A program made the translations under genes and the position numbers. Under the pieces are notes generated by a model. The model was not told the origin of the DNA. It ran no database searches and saw only the letters and a list, made by a program, of their open reading frames with translations. A stretch of 56,516 nt of DNA from Proteobacteria bacterium UBA1844 (GTDB lineage Bacteria > Pseudomonadota > Gammaproteobacteria > Steroidobacterales > Woeseiaceae). Positions 55,375 through 56,516 of the stretch are shown here, one piece after another (the first letter of the stretch is position 1; each line of letters begins with the position of its first letter). The DNA lies in NCBI GenBank assembly GCA_002338615.1, contig DDIS01000101.1:1-56516 (forward strand), read 5' to 3'.

Positions 55375-56274
55375 ATGCGACATAATCGCCGGCTGATAGC
55401 AGAAATGGGAGACGCAGTACAGGACCATCTACGACAGGCGTTGAGGCGATTGCTTAAGCCTTTGGTTCGCTTACTTATTAGCCAAGGAATGGGGCATTCA
55501 GAATTTTCAGAAGCCGCCAAAGATGCGTTTGTGGAAATGGCTATTAGACAAGGCGAAGACGACAAAAAAATTAACCGGTCGCAAATCGCAATACTTACAG
55601 GTTTGACTAGGAAAGAGGTGAAGAATGTCATCGATCGGACCCGAAACACCGACGAGATAGTTGCTCGACCCTCTCGCCCGAGCAGAGTATTGACGGGATG
55701 GTTTAGTGATCCAGACTACACAGGGCCTTACGGTATTCCGATTGAGCTACCTTATGACGCGACAACCGACGAGGAGCCGTGCTTTGTTCAGTTGGTTCGT
55801 ACATATAGCGGAGATATGGCGCCTAGGCAGATGCTTAATGAACTGTTGCGGTCTGGGTGTGTAATTGAAGTTGGGGACGGACGATATAAAGCGGTTAAAC
55901 GAGACTATCAACATAAGCAGCTGTCGCCGGAATTAATCCATCGGCTCGGTGAGCTTGGTTACAGAGTTTTTTCCACCGCGGCTACAAATATAGACAATGA
56001 AACGCTGGGTCACGGTTATTTCGATAGAAACGTGTTTGCGGATGAAGGGTGCACCGACCAGGTAATAAAGGAATTTGACAAGTTAGTTCGCGTCCGAGGA
56101 CAACAGCTGCTGGATGATCTTGATATTTGGCTCGCGTCGAACAATAAAAGAATTGATGAAAAAGAACCGCGGAAAAATACAGGATTGTACATGGTTCATT
56201 ACGTAGAAAAACCGGACGAGAACCAGTCGCTTCGTGAGTTGCTTTTGGATAAGGATATTGACGTTGAGGCTTGA
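55375..56274 (+). CDS. DUF6502 family protein, copy 2
   Basis: A 299-residue paralogue of the protein at 51430. Shared features: LRRLLKPLVRLLISQGMGHS, FSEAAKDAFVEMA, the helix-turn-helix-like RSQIAILTGLTRKEVKNVID, then VLTGWFSDPDYTGPYGIP and YSGDMAPRQMLNELL. The identical GLTRKEVK supports common descent and a DNA-binding role, but function is unknown. The start could be the ATG at 55375 or that at 55405 (MGDAVQDHL), which is closer to the family N-terminus. A consensus promoter and an inverted repeat lie upstream. A gene for a secreted protein follows 106 bases downstream and may be its target. Confidence 0.83.
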   Translation: MRHNRRLIAEMGDAVQDHLRQALRRLLKPLVRLLISQGMGHSEFSEAAKDAFVEMAIRQGEDDKKINRSQIAILTGLTRKEVKNVIDRTRNTDEIVARPSRPSRVLTGWFSDPDYTGPYGIPIELPYDATTDEEPCFVQLVRTYSGDMAPRQMLNELLRSGCVIEVGDGRYKAVKRDYQHKQLSPELIHRLGELGYRVFSTAATNIDNETLGHGYFDRNVFADEGCTDQVIKEFDKLVRVRGQQLLDDLDIWLASNNKRIDEKEPRKNTGLYMVHYVEKPDENQSLRELLLDKDIDVEA

Positions 56275-56380
56275 CCGGCACGAGATCTAGTCAAGTGGGA
56301 AAGGCAGGGTCGCAGCTAAGTTGAAGCAATTCTGTCAGGTAATTTTGGGTTGGAGATTTTGCACATTTAAGGAGCGAAAA

Positions 56381-56516
56381 ATGGCTGTGACCTATGGCGC
56401 CAAAGCACTTGCTGCTTTGGGAGCGACGCTAGCGATCGTCACTGCCCCTGCAACAGCGTATGCAGGGATTGAGCGGGCGACGGTTTTCGGCATTGAGGGC
56501 TCGAACGCGCTCGGCA
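56381..56516 (+). CDS. Start of a secreted protein (cut by window edge)
   Basis: Forty-five residues are visible from an ATG with a strong AAGGAG 7 bases upstream. They form a clear signal peptide: MAVTYGAKALAALGATLAIV then TAPATAYA, with cleavage expected near AYA-G. The mature part begins GIERATVFGIEGSNALG. Too little is present to name a family. Its G+C content is higher than that of the preceding island genes. It follows the second DUF6502 gene by 106 bases. Confidence 0.7.
   Translation, partial: MAVTYGAKALAALGATLAIVTAPATAYAGIERATVFGIEGSNALG

Noticed and set aside
51276..56380. Integron cassette array or prophage island
   Set aside because: No integrase, attC-like long hairpins, transposase or phage gene was found; only base composition and gene content suggest acquisition.

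Overview
This window reads as a piece of a free-living, probably marine gammaproteobacterial chromosome. The evidence is the order rimP-nusA-infB-rbfA-truB-rpsO-pnp, the cluster smc-zipA-ligA (zipA is a gammaproteobacterial division gene), and a DksA with a long Lys/Ser/Ala-rich N-terminal tail of the kind known from Xanthomonadales and relatives. TonB-dependent receptors, a sulfatase, a PQQ-type sugar dehydrogenase-like exoprotein and a SulP transporter suit an organism that scavenges polymers and anions. A Woeseiaceae/Steroidobacteraceae-like lineage is my guess, not something the sequence proves. No rRNA, tRNA, CRISPR array, integrase or transposase was seen.

Layout. 1-410: end of a HigB toxin and its HigA antitoxin. 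419-3079: a MerR regulator divergent from a TonB-dependent receptor, with a textbook 19-bp-spacer MerR promoter between them. 3135-9215 (minus strand): a sulfatase, an outer-membrane barrel, a DUF3604 lipoprotein and a DUF4136 lipoprotein, probably one operon. 9620-18981: two AraC-type regulators divergent from a second TonB receptor, which overlaps a TPR-sulfotransferase and is followed by a conserved protein of unknown function and a QEGLA/DUF1704 metallopeptidase-like protein. A direct repeat with exact 20-bp period sits just upstream of the promoter facing the receptor. 18999-21323 (minus): DsbA/FrnE-like oxidoreductase, a 56-residue membrane protein and an NCS1 permease. 21508-24254 (plus): GST-like protein, a b-type cytochrome membrane protein, a tetrahaem c-type cytochrome, and an ornithine cyclodeaminase/mu-crystallin homologue. 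24288-27073 (minus): a SulP anion transporter overlapping a bacterial pentameric ligand-gated ion channel.

27466-32352: a 1628-residue secreted multidomain protein (sugar dehydrogenase propeller, PKD, cadherin-like, Fn3, three DNRLRE/CBM96 repeats). 32543-41285: the transcription/translation/RNA-decay operon, with a leader that carries a consensus promoter and two terminator-like hairpins. 41384-44630 (minus): dksA, gluQ, a structured leader or small RNA, and a YheT-family hydrolase. 44976-51252 (plus): smc, zipA, ligA.

51253-56516 is visibly richer in A+T than the rest and holds accessory genes: two DUF6502 paralogues, a frameshifted GNAT acetyltransferase, an orphan OppA-like lipoprotein and the start of a secreted protein. 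It looks like an acquired or fast-evolving island next to ligA.

The observations I rate highest are the SulP-pLGIC operon, whose channel carries an anion-channel-like Pro-Thr-Arg motif at the start of M2; the leader upstream of yheT with potentially exclusive hairpins; the MerR-controlled TonB receptor; the sulfotransferase/QEGLA cluster; and the DUF6502 island with shared upstream motifs.
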